Positions 21,059-32,454 of a stretch of DNA of 64,000 nucleotides are shown here, one piece after another. A model generated the notes under the pieces. The model had not been told where the DNA came from, made no database searches, and was given only the letters and a program-made list of their open reading frames with translations. The DNA comes from Euphorbia lathyris (lineage: Eukaryota > Streptophyta > Magnoliopsida > Malpighiales > Euphorbiaceae): positions 86,241,001 to 86,305,000 of the forward strand of contig NC_088913.1 in NCBI RefSeq assembly GCF_963576675.1, given 5' to 3'. The translations under genes and the position numbers were made by a program. Every line of letters begins with the position of its first letter. Position 1 is the stretch's first letter.

Positions 21059-21560
21059 GCAAAAAACATTATTATTAGAACTTATCTTTTATTTTATTTA
21101 TTTATTAAGCATTTATTTTTTTATTTTTAATTTATTAAATCTGTAATCTTTTATTTACATACATTAAGCTTTTAAGCTTTTTTTTTTGTCATATTAAATC
21201 TCTCTAAAAATAATAATTTTAAACATAAAGTTTGAGTAACAAAGTGTTTTCATTTCACTTGTATTTGAAATTTGTATTTTCACTGTTTGAAAGCAGTTGA
21301 AAACAGTTTTTAATATGTTTATTGTATGAGTATCAGAAAACTGTAAATGTTTATTTTGAACGGTAAAAAAATATAATTTCAAACAGAGATGAAATTAATA
21401 ACGTTTATTTAACTAAATTAAATGTTTATAACTAATTAATTTTGTAACTTAATGTAATAAAAAATAAATGATGAGAAATTAATGTATCCAAATAAAAGAT
21501 CAGAGGTTCAATTAACCAAAAAAATAAAAGAAGAGGGACTTCATAGTGTTTTTTACCTTT
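21059..21560. repeat. Dispersed inverted-repeat family, copy 2
   Basis: The left part has GGGCAAAAAACATTATTATT. The right part, read on the other strand, has GGTAAAAAACACTATGAAGT then CCCTCTTCTTTTATTT. The interior matches the copy at 16766-17165 (TGTATTTGAAATTTGTATTT, TATAACTAATTAATTTTG). Confidence 0.55.
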
Positions 21561-22372
21561 TTGTAAAATACATTTTCTATCATTATTGACACTAAAATTT
21601 TGATCAATGTATAATTGATGACTAAAAAATCACATTTATCATATAATCGTGTTTTTATTTTCTAGAATCATAATTTTTAAAGATTTTGCTCTCTAAATAT
21701 TTACTTTCTCTCTTCTAACCAACTAATATCTAAAAAATCACAAAACAAAAAATTAAAGAATTAAAATTGTTTAAAATATCATCCATTAATGAATTTTTTT
21801 ATTTTGAAAAAATTGATTTAGTGACTATAATATTATAATATTATAAAATATAAAGTTGAATAAAGTTTATATTATGTTTTGAAATTTAATAATTATAAAA
21901 TTGAGATAAATTTCAGTCTCCATACCTGTAATTTATTAGATTCTATTCAGTTTGATTCAGTTTGTTAATATTATTCGATTAGGTTTAGTTCTCATTTTAA
22001 AAACTATTTCATCGGTATTCGATTATTCAAGGCCGTTTGTTTTACCTACTGTTTGATGTTTGCTGTTGCTATGTTGGAAAATGCTGCTTTTCAAGTGTAA
22101 AAGGCAAACAGAAATATCACTAACCAAACACCTAAAACTCTCTATTTCGAACTGAAAAGGCAAACATGAGTACGAAAAGGAGCACCCAAACACCCCTTAG
22201 ATTCGGTTCGATTTTTAGACCTAACCAATCCCAGAGGATAGTTTAAATTTTATGAGAAATTAGTAAAAGTGTGGCAATTGAAGAGAAATTTAAGCATTTG
22301 CCTCTATTTTTCTGCCCATTGTCTTTGTTGGGCTAAAGATCTAATCTTGAACCGACCAAATTGGTTCAAACT
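21561..22372. other. AT-rich intergenic DNA with a possible small MITE
   Basis: At about 22031-22200, GGCCGTTTGTTT on the left and CCAAACACCCCTTAG on the right could be the ends of a small MITE. Nothing else was recognised. Confidence 0.4.
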
Positions 22373-23767
22373 TGTCACGCTCGTGACTAAATTTCTAGAA
22401 TTTATATTTTGATAGTAATATATATTATAATTATTAGGTGTGTGATATATCTAGAATCATCTGCCATCTTCTTTCATATATATATATTCTTTTCTTTTCC
22501 TTTTAAGATTTATCAGTTTTCTCTGAACCGTTTCTCCACTGTTTCTTTGTTTTACGGAGATTCGACCGTCTGAATCACTCGAAATTGGAACCATAGTATC
22601 CTTATGTATAGATCTAAGTTCTAACCGAAGAGTTTTTGAGTTTCAGCAGTGTTTGGAGGGAAATGTCTTAGACAGAATTTAGAGGAGAATTGAGCGGATC
22701 TGTTTTCTTCAATTAGTGACCAAGGTAAGTAACTATCAACTATATTTTGAGTTTTATGTATATAGATATATATATATAATCAAAGAATTTCCAGACAGTG
22801 ATATTTAAAGGTTATGCAGGAATTTTGTTTTTATTGTGAAATTACGGCTCAAATGAAGCTATTGATTATGCTTCTATGTGAATTTCAGATTTTACTTGAT
22901 TATATTGATTTAAGGCTCAATTTGATTGATTTACATATATACATATATGTTTTTGGTTTCAATGTATATCTATATTGAATAAATGAATTTGATGATTTCT
23001 TATGAATTGTTTTTGGATTGAGAAATCTGTTGCGGTTGTTATTATTTTGGATTGAAGTCCAAATATGATTTTTATGAGTTGTGATATTTCGAAAGATTAA
23101 ATGGTTTTGTCCATCTAGGATTGCCCGGGGTAGGAGTTATATTTGTAAGACCATACCTAATGGCGGTATGGCCAGAGTGCACGGCTGGTAGTCCTAACTG
23201 TTAGGCAAGGAACGAGATATAAATGAGATATCTCGATATTGTTATGATTGATGTTATGATCTACACGGGTGGAATTCGAGGATGGATACACATACATAAC
23301 TTTTATTTTATGAACTTAAGTTTTGAGTATATTTTATAAGGTTTTGATGACTATCTTATAAACTTAAGTTTTGAGTATATTTTATAAGGTTTTGATGACT
23401 ATCTTATAAACTTAAGTTTGGAGTATATTTTATAAGGTTTTGATTAAATCCCTTTATAAATGTATATATGTAGCTATGTTAAGTAAAGTTGGTTTTTATG
23501 GCTGATAGTTTCTTACTGAGATTTTTGTCTCGCCTTTTTAAATGTTTTAATGTTTTTAGGTGAGAAAGTACAGGATATAGAGAAGGTTACTAACCGTTTA
23601 GGCGGGGTTTGAAAGTTGACTGCTTATTGTGAGAATTATGGTTAGAACTTTGGTAGTTCAATTGTAATATAATGGTGTTGGATAATTTGGAGACTCTTAA
23701 GTATTGATTATGATCTTTCTATTTCACGCCCGATGCCAATTGAGGTCGTCTAGGGTCGGGTGTGCCA
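22373..23767 (+). mobile_element. Solo LTR, 1395 bp, with 5 bp TSD
   Basis: It begins TGTCACGCTCG and ends GGGTCGGGTGTGCCA, so the ends are TG and CA with imperfect inverted repeats. It is flanked by the exact 5 bp AAACT (22368-22372 and 23768-23772). No internal retroelement coding sequence was seen. A TATA-like ATATATATATTC lies near 22480 and a strong splice-donor-like AAGGTAAGTAA near 22720. This is the product expected from recombination between two LTRs. The orientation is inferred from the TATA position. It lies about 2.6 kb upstream of the synaptotagmin start. Confidence 0.82.
23313..23446 (+). repeat. 48 bp tandem repeat inside the solo LTR
   Basis: A unit starting AACTTAAGTTTTGAGTATA repeats at 23313, 23361 and 23409. 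The period is exactly 48, with the third copy incomplete. Confidence 0.8.
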
Positions 23768-23772
23768 AAACT

Positions 23773-26376
23773 TCAAAACCCAACTTGTTGGATAAATCAT
23801 ATGATCATATTTGCTTCTAAAGTTCTGGGGAAATATTTGTTATTAATTTTAATTCAATTTTACCATTTTTAAATAGAGCTATTCATATGGAACCGATCGG
23901 GTCAGCTTAGACCCGTGTCGAGTTAGGTTCAGTGAATTTTGCATAAAAATATCCAAGTCCAAATCTAACCTAGCTCCATATTAATTTAGATAGACTCGGT
24001 TTCAGACTTTATAACAGATCTTTAGATTAGGACTAAACATTTTTTTTTCGAGAAATTTTGCGGTATTACGAGAGTAATACATTTGACCAGTGTAAATCGT
24101 TTTGCATCTACCACTACATAAGAGATGGTTGATGTAAAGAAAAAAAATACATACATTTAATCTATATCAGTACTTAAAGACATCTTGCTGATGTGGCATT
24201 TTGTTAATTTTTTGAGAATTTTTTTATTCAATTTTTTTATTCAATTATTCTAATTCTACCCTACTTTCTCTCGGTTCTAAATGTTTTTAATCTCTATTCA
24301 TCTAGATCTCATGCATCATATCTCTCTCACTACTCATCTGGTTATTTCTATGTGGTGTTTTCTCCATTCTATCAAGGTATGATTTGTATTTCTTCATCTT
24401 CGATTTAGGGCTTAGATCAACAGACAATGATAATAGCTATATAATGATTTGCATTTCTTCATTGTTTGCCAAGGTTGGTTTAGATATGGAGGATCAAAGC
24501 TCTACTCCTATTATTGTTTAATGCCATATGCAACTAAAGAAATTATAAACTCAGTAAGCTTTGGTTTTAGAAACTTCGTTTTTCCTTTGAATTTTTTTGG
24601 TTTGATGCAGGTTTCTTATTTCTCTCTGATTTCCCCCCCTTACCCTCTATTCTGTTGCTGTCCTGCCAATTGATAATTTAGTTTCTAATTGTTTCCAAAT
24701 TTTATTTGTTTAATGAAACACAGGGTTGGAGCTCGATGGACTAAATCGATTCTACAAAACTCTCTGGTGATAGCCCTTATCATATATTATTGCTGCTCTA
24801 TACTTTTCCCCATGAAATCTAATTTTACAATTTTTACGGATTTATCTATATAATTGCTTTTCATTTGGGGTTGTTTTCAGTGTGCTTGCATATCTTCCCT
24901 AGAATGGTTGACAGCTTTGATTTATGTTAATGAGTAAAACCTAATATCAAGATTGTTCTTACCCCTTATTCTGTTTTACATGCTACTTCCTGCTCTGTCA
25001 TATGGAAATCCAACTTCACAACACTTGAGTGTACCATGAGAGATTCCATGTTTATTAATTTTTCTCATCCCCTTCTTTTCATTACTCATTTCACAACTGG
25101 CCATTTTTTTGTGATCTTCCCTGCTTTTGTCACTGAGTTGTAATTTTTTTTGTGTTTCCTTTTTCTTCCCAATAGAGACCCCAACGGCAACCCTACATTT
25201 ACATAGACATCCCTTTGTCATTTGCTATCCATCATAAGTCTTAAGATTTTAGATTCTCCATCAATGTTTGCGGTTAATTTTGCTTCCCTTGACTATTTTA
25301 TGATAATTTTTGGCCAATTTATTATATTTTCCGAAGATTTTAGCTAATATATGAATTCAATTTCCTTTCATGTTTTAATTTGTACAAGTTTTTTCCTTTT
25401 ATTCTTAGTTTTATGGATCTTCTAGGTGAATTTACTTAAAAATAACCTGTACTACAGAGATTAAAAAATATCCAGAAATTTGAATTTTATTCTTCAGTTG
25501 AAAGATAATCTTGATGAATCATTGACACCATTTTATAATTTTTCTATAAACTCTCTATGTTGAAGTAATTATTTTGTTTGGATTTAAGGTTCAAAATGGC
25601 TATTGTCCCTTAGGAAACGATTTGAATTGTATCATTGTTTCCATGTCATTAGTTAACACTTGTTGTATTGTGTTGGTAAATGTAGTACTCATTTTACTTA
25701 ATTGATTAATTTTTTTTAATTACTCAAATTGATTATTGGAATAAAAGTGGTTTTCCCTTTCATCTTTATATACAGCTTTACCAAGGAAGACTTTCTGAAA
25801 ATGAAGCAATGCCATATTTTCAACAGCTTATACATGTTCTTGCTCATTGTCACTATAAGGTGTTTACCATAGAGATTTGAAGGTGATCAGATATATTAAG
25901 AAGTTGACTTACTTAAAATGTAGTTTATGGTGTCATATTTTGATGTTGACTTAACCAATTGTAAGCTATGTGTTATTTTATACAATAGAGCTAAGTTGCT
26001 TAATTGAAGCATGTATTGTTTATGATAGATTTACAAACCAGCCTAAAGGTTTTGCTTTTTAAAAATTGGCATCTGCAAATGAAGCCTAAGGGACATTTAA
26101 CGGGATTAATATAAGTATCTTTTCTGCCTGCATACCTCCTTTTGAAGATTCATGTGTCAACTATAATATTTAAATCAAAAGAAAATATTAATTATCAAAT
26201 CAATAGTAAATTAGTAATTGCTTGATCTGAGAAATCGAGTAGGTTTGGACCTGGGATTTTCTTCAGGTTTTTACTTGAAGCAAAGGCAGCAAGGGTGGAG
26301 ATACGAGAAATAATTTGTGAACTGGGGATTGATTAATTGATTGTGGAAAAAATAGGCGAGGAGAATCGAGAGAGAG
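23773..26376. promoter_or_regulatory. Upstream region of the synaptotagmin gene
   Basis: No separate gene is recognised in this 2.6 kb. It should hold the promoter and 5'UTR of the synaptotagmin gene. A leader exon ending CTATCAAGGTATG near 24375, joined to an acceptor TTTTCTTCAG near 26265, is possible but only inferred from splice-like motifs. Open frames at 24449-24673 and on the minus strand at 24976-25221 have no recognisable domain. Confidence 0.45.
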
Positions 26377-26928
26377 ATGGGCATTTTCAGTACCATATTC
26401 GGTTTTTGTGGATTTGGAGTTGGGATTTCAACCGGGCTTGTGATCGGGTATTACCTCTTCATCTATTTCCAGCCCAACGATGTTAAGGTAAATTCTTTGC
26501 TATCCTTGCTTCTTGCGTTTGTTTTGATTGTTGTTCATATTTCTTATATTTATTTCTGTTGATCTCATGTTTGCAGTGCTTCTTTCTTTTTCTGATGGTT
26601 TTGTATCTTGCAAATGCACAATTATAAATAAATTATTATTAGATTTAAGCTTCTACATACAATACAGTAATAGTTTGACATCATTAAGTCTTTTCTTTAT
26701 CGCAAGTCTTTTCATTATGCTTACGCCTAGGCTAGTTCATGTCAAAGCCTTGTAATCATCAATAAATGGCTAAACTTGTTCATTTTCTTATTCTGATGAT
26801 CATGTGCATTTGAAGAGATAAGTCGCCTCCCACCTCATTTAAGACCAAAGAAAAAAGAAAATTAGATCTGCTTGCTAGATTGTAGTAATTGGACTAGCCC
26901 ATCAGTTAGAGATAACCATAAAAGAATA

Positions 26929-26963
<35 letters not shown>

Positions 26964-29900
26964 AAATCTTGAAAGTCTTTTGATGGTTGGGTAGTTTCCT
27001 TGTGCAGGATCCTGAGATTCGTCCATTGCTTGAGGAAGACTCGGAAACTTTGCTACGAATGCTTCCAGAGATACCCCTGTGGGTAAAAAATCCAGATTAT
27101 GATCGGGTGGGTAATGACGCTTCTATTTTTTTTTTTTTTGCGATGGACTTCCACAAACATCTGATTCATATTGTATGGACAACTTAACTCATGTTGCTTT
27201 CCATTTTGCTATAGGTTGATTGGCTAAATAAATTTCTTGAGTATTTGTGGCCTTATCTAGACAAGGTTTGAAGTCTGCCATCAATTTCTGATTTGGTACT
27301 GTAATGTTGTAGTTATCCTGAACAATTTATGTTTTTCCTTTGATTTGAAAGGCTATATGTAAGACTGTCAAGGACATCGCTACCCCCATAATTGCTGAGC
27401 AGATACCCAACTATAAAATTGATTCAGTTGAATTTGAAGCTCTTACTCTAGGGTCCCTACCACCAACTTTCGAAGGTCAGTATATCTAAATATACTTTCC
27501 ATTTTTCTTCCCTATTGTGTGCATAGAAAAGGGCAAATCTTTGTTAAAAATCTCATCTAATCTGTGTATGAAATTTTTTAGTTGGGAAAATTAGAGAGAT
27601 GCACGTGTTTTCACAATTTTCATCTGCACTTACATTTTAAAGTTGTTTTATACTTAAATTTTTCAACTTCAGAGTTGAGTAGGAAGAATATAAATTTACT
27701 CTGGAATTACTTCAGATTCAGATGTGTGATAATTAATAGCTACTTCCTTTTTAGGTAACATGTTATTTTACAAAGCCTCAAGTGATCGGTTGATTAACTG
27801 GGAAAATTCAGTTGCTAGCACATTTTACTTGGATAGAACTCTGAAACCTATCAAGGACAATCCATTTCATTTTTCTTTTTCAATATTCTGTTTAATCTTT
27901 TTCTTAAGTTTTTCGTTCTTTTTTTTTCTTTTTTAAAAGGAATGAAAGTTTACGTCACTGATGAAAAGGAGCTAATTATGGAGCCATGCCTTAAATGGGC
28001 TGCAAATCCAAATGTCAATGTTGCTGTTAAAGCATTTGGGCTTAAAGCAACAGCTCAGGTTCTTTTCCCTTTTCATTTGAGAAGAAATAATTTGTGAACA
28101 CCTTTGATAATATTTGTTTCTCTTATTATTGCCGTTTGAACAATTTTAGGTGGTGGATCTGCAAGTTTTTGCTTTACCACGTATAACTCTGAAGCCTTTG
28201 GTTCCTAGTTTTCCTTGTTTTGCTACAATCTATGTGTCGCTCATGGAAAAGGTTGGTGATTATACACTTTGTTTTATAGTTTAGTAAAATAAATTTTCTT
28301 TTTCTACGACATTTACTTCTGTAAAGATTCTATGCATGCACAACATTGATCACTTATGTCTTGCACATCTCCAAAAAAATTGTTGCTAATGGACTTTTTC
28401 GGAGGAAATACATGCTGAAGAAATAGCTAGCTTTGTCCCATATTGAAATACTTATCTCCGGCATCTTATGAATATAGAGAGACTATTTATGGGCCCTGCA
28501 TATGTAACTATAGCCTTTGGGCTGGTAGCCCTATTATAAATCCATGCTATGCAGGAGGGTTAAGCATTCAATAATTGACATAAGAAACTTTAGATAACTA
28601 TATGGTTCTTGTCTATACTTGTCACTCTCTTTTTTCTATGATGGTATATTTGGGACACGTACATCCAATCTCTTTCATTGGTTTCTGGAATTTCAAAGTT
28701 GCTTGTGAATATTTATGCTATTGTTGTGATTATGAGGTAATTTCTGAAGTCAGAAATGCTAATTGTGGATACCATGGAAATATCAGAACTATTAGAGCAA
28801 TAATAACCCTTTTGTTCCTTTTCATATATTTTTAATGACTATGGGATTGTAACCTTACATATTATCTATAGCTCAGTTTGTTTCTAAAATTATATGACCT
28901 GAGGCTTTGAACAATATTATAATACTGAAATTTTCTTTGGCTTCGTAATTAATATGTTGAATCTACAGAATTTGAGATATCTTCTAGCTTGGTCTATGTG
29001 ATTTTGGTTATAGGCCATCAGTAGGAGACTGTAATGACTCTCTAAATTTAACACTGCTATCCTTCTTGGTTTATGTATACTAATGCTCTAATATGATATG
29101 CTTCATCACTATTGATTTGTGTCCATCTATTTGCAGCCACATGTTGACTTTGGACTAAAGCTTGTGGGAGCTGATCTTATGTCAATACCTGGTCTATACA
29201 GTTTCGTTCAGGTACAATGTGAAGTTTAATAAAGTAAAACATTTTGACTATTGTAGGCTTTTATAAGTTGGTGTACTAAAGCATCTCTTGTATGCCAGCA
29301 TTTCATTGTGTATTTACTAATGATTTTAAGTGAGATGTTGGATGTTGCGGGTTGTGAGATTATTTCATAAGTTTTGAAGTTACATTAGGATGAGAAAGCA
29401 AATGGCGTTAAGGAATATCTGATTTACATTATTCTCAGGCAGTGTACAAATCATATTTTTCCTTTTGTATGTGTAATTGCAAAAATGATAACAGGCTAAA
29501 AAAGTCCCCTATGAAAAGTATTTTAGAGTTTGACTTCTTTGGTTGCTATTTAAGATTCTTCTTGGAGTTAACGATTTTAATATTCGGATTAATTTTGCCC
29601 CTTGCAGGAGATTATTAAAGATCAGGTTTCCAACATGTATCTTTGGCCTAAAACCCTAGAAGTACAAATCATGGATCCTGCGAAGTGTGTATCTTCATTA
29701 AACTCTGTCAATATAAATGTATACAAACACACGTGCGCACACACACACACACACACACACATATTTATATATTTGATAATGTTGTTTTTGTTTATTGAAT
29801 CAATGCAGAGCTTTGAAGAGGCCTGTGGGAATTCTTAATGTGAAAGTTCTGAGGGCGACAAAACTGAAGAAGAAGGATCTGCTAGGTGCATCAGATCCTT

Positions 29901-31243
29901 ATGTAAAATTAAAGTTGACTGAGGATAAGCTGCCTTCAAAGAAGACTACTGTGAAACACAAGAACTTGAATCCTGAATGGAATGAAGAATTTAGTTTTGT
30001 TGTTAAAGATCCAGAGACACAAGCTGTAGAGTTTCATGTTTATGATTGGGAGCAGGTGAAAGACTTCTATGTGCTTTTGACAAGCCATTCTTTTCTGTTA
30101 TGTGGTTGCTTAAATTGAACTGCTCCTTTCTTATTTACAGGTTGGCAAACATGATAAGATGGGTATGAATGTAATTCTTTTGAAAGAACTTTCACCAGAG
30201 GAGCCAAAAATTCAGACCCTTGACCTCCTGAAAAATATGGACTTGAATGATCCTCAAAATGAAAAGTCACGAGGGCATTTAGAGGTGGAATTAACATATA
30301 AACCTTTCAAAGAGGAAGACTTGCCAAAATTTGAAGACCCAAATACAGTTCAGAAGGCTCCTGAGGGGACTCCTAGTGGTGGAGGTCTACTTGTTGTTAT
30401 TATTCATGAGGCTCAAGATGTTGAAGGGAAGCATCATACTAATCCACATGTTCGGCTTATTTTTAGAGGCGAGGAGCGGAGAACTAAGGTATGACTATAA
30501 ATACAGTATTAGCAATTGACTTTTGGTGTGTATTTCCGTATTTGTAGAAACATATGTTGATGATTGTGTTGCATTCCTTAACTCTTTGAAAGATTTGGGA
30601 TAACTGTGTTTATATGACATCTATATAACATGATTCTTAATTGGGGTGGCTCTGTTGCTGCAATATAATTATGTGATATTGGTATTTTATGATTGACATG
30701 ACTGATGCTGTGAAGAAAATGGTGAATATGGGATTCAGTTAGAATTTGTTGTTTTTGCAGTTGCATGAAATATTCACTTGTTCATCCTTTTTTCTTCAAT
30801 TGTTTATTTATTATGTATAACATTGGTATGGTCTGAAGAAAATTAGAGACAGAAAAGTTTTTAGGGCTTATAAGTTATAATTCAATTTTGTTGGGTACAC
30901 AGCCTATAAAGAAAAACAGAGATCCAAGATGGGAAGAGGAGTTTCAGTTCACGTTGGATGAGGCTCCAACTAATGATAGGTTACATGTGGAAGTTGTCAG
31001 CAGCTCATCTCGGATAGGCTTGCTGCATCCAAAGGTAGGTATTAGCATAATTTCATTTATAGAATGAAAATGCAACGTTCTGATTTGATTTTGTTGGTAT
31101 TGTTTAAGCAGGAATCGTTGGGATATGTAGACATAAATCTTGCTGATGTTGTTAGCAACAAAAGAATCAATGAGAAGTACCATCTTATAGACTCGAAGAA
31201 TGGGCGGATTCAAATAGAGTTGCAGTGGAGAACATCTTCTTGA
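26377..31243 (+). CDS. SYT2: Plant synaptotagmin (SYT2-like ER membrane tether)
   Basis: A membrane-contact-site protein: N-terminal anchor, lipid-transfer SMP domain and two C2 domains. Twelve GT-AG exons: 26377-26487, 27008-27106, 27215-27265, 27352-27475, 27940-28058, 28150-28251, 29137-29211, 29608-29684, 29809-30055, 30141-30488, 30903-31034, 31112-31243. They encode 538 residues, near the size of Arabidopsis SYT1 and SYT2. The membrane segment is about 7-31, SMP about 70-250 (LTLGSLPPTFEG, LKPLVPSFPCFA, MSIPGLYSFVQEIIKDQV), C2A about 254-380 and C2B about 408-525. C2A keeps acidic Ca2+-site positions D276, D282, D332 and D340. In C2B the equivalent site reads TNPHV, so Ca2+ binding there is doubtful. 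SYT2 is favoured over SYT1 by EIIKDQV, GKHDKMGMNV and the QWRTSS end. Introns hold (AT)n and (AC)n tracts. Confidence 0.93.
26931..26960. repeat. (AT)n microsatellite in synaptotagmin intron 1
   Basis: About 15 uninterrupted AT units, roughly 45 bases before the acceptor of exon 2. Confidence 0.9.
29737..29761. repeat. (AC)n microsatellite in synaptotagmin intron 8
   Basis: A run of about 12 AC units between exons 8 and 9. Confidence 0.9.
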
Positions 31244-32197
31244 GCCGATCTACACACATTAATTCACTTTCAATGGATTTTGGCTTATAGATAGTGTAAC
31301 AAGAATACCAACAAAAACTTCAATTCTATTTCTTGCTTCTGTAAATGGTTCTAATAAAACAAATGGGAAAAACCATTGATTAATGGTTATACTTTTTTGG
31401 GCATTTTATTTATTTAGTTCCTTGACTTTTTGTTTTTCAGTGGAAAAACAAACAAAGCTGAAATGAAACTCAATGGAAAAGTAAAACAAATGTATTATGT
31501 TATGGGACTTATGAATTTGTATGTGTATTATAGATGATAAGTTGTTGGTCTTTCCCTCCTAAATAGCTCCACGTTCAGTCCACAAAGATGGGGGTAATCT
31601 GATAACTTAGTAGATCACAAAATTCAGTTTTGAAAAAAAATTTAAGGTAAATATTATTAATTAATATTTTTATATTCAATAATTGGATTCTGCTTGATAA
31701 TCCAGTTAGCTATTTAAATTAAAATATTAAATAATTATTTAATTTAAATGTATTTGATAAAAGTTATTTTTTCGCTGTTTAAATTATTTGTTTTGATAAG
31801 TTGAAATATTGAGCTTAATTTTTTATACTTAGTATTTATCAAACAGTTCATATTTTTCAGCACTTAATTTTTAGTTTTACAAACAACACCTTATAATATT
31901 TAGCACTTAAAATTCAACACTTATTTTTTAGTTTTATTAAATGAATTTGATTAGTTAGTGTTAATTAATCTAAATGTTATTTAGTTAGTCAAGTTCATGT
32001 GATGTGAACACTATTGTACCTCTCTATTCACTAACAACTACATACTCTCTTAAATATTTTAAACCTTATTTAATTAATGAAACTGAATGATGAACCCTGT
32101 CCTAGTTGAGAACTTAACCTCTCATTTATGTACCACACTCACAAAGTAATTTTTTTTCCATGTGATCAGATGTGTCTAAGGAGATCTCTGTCGTTAG
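31244..32197. other. 3' region of the synaptotagmin gene and AT-rich spacer
   Basis: The first few hundred bases should be the 3'UTR; AATAAAAC at about 31352 is a possible poly(A) signal. The rest is AT-rich spacer up to the copia insertion. No gene was seen. Confidence 0.5.
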
Positions 32198-32454
32198 TGT
32201 TAGAGATAATATTCTAATTATCTCTGTAAATAGATTCCTATCTAGTTAGAGTTTCACTCTTTCTATATTCCTAGCTAGGTAGAGTTTCAATACGACTATA
32301 CTTATGTATTGTATTCCTATACAAACTATTATTGGCTCACTATAAATACAAGGCCTCTGAGCCAGAATCATTAAGCTGATTCAATTCATTATTGTGCCTA
32401 TTACTTATCTGTCTATCTCCATATTCCTATCATTATCAAATCATTCATTCAACA
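32198..32454 (+). repeat. Copia 5' LTR
   Basis: Begins TGTTAGAGATAAT and ends ATTCATTCAACA. Contains CACTATAAATACAAGG as TATA box. Matches 37815-38071. Confidence 0.93.

Noticed and set aside
23313..23446. CRISPR-like array
   Set aside because: Three head-to-tail 48 bp copies without spacers, inside an LTR of a plant genome.
24449..24673. 74-codon ORF upstream of the synaptotagmin gene
   Set aside because: Aromatic-rich, no domain, no splice partner; looks random.
26457..26755. 75-codon ORF in synaptotagmin intron 1 as an extra exon
   Set aside because: Homology of the protein runs straight from exon 1 (NDVK) to exon 2 (DPEI); this region is an intron.
28367..28570. snRNA-like promoter (GTCCCATATTGAAA) in synaptotagmin intron 6
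   Set aside because: The upstream element is not a good match to the plant USE and no snRNA body follows.
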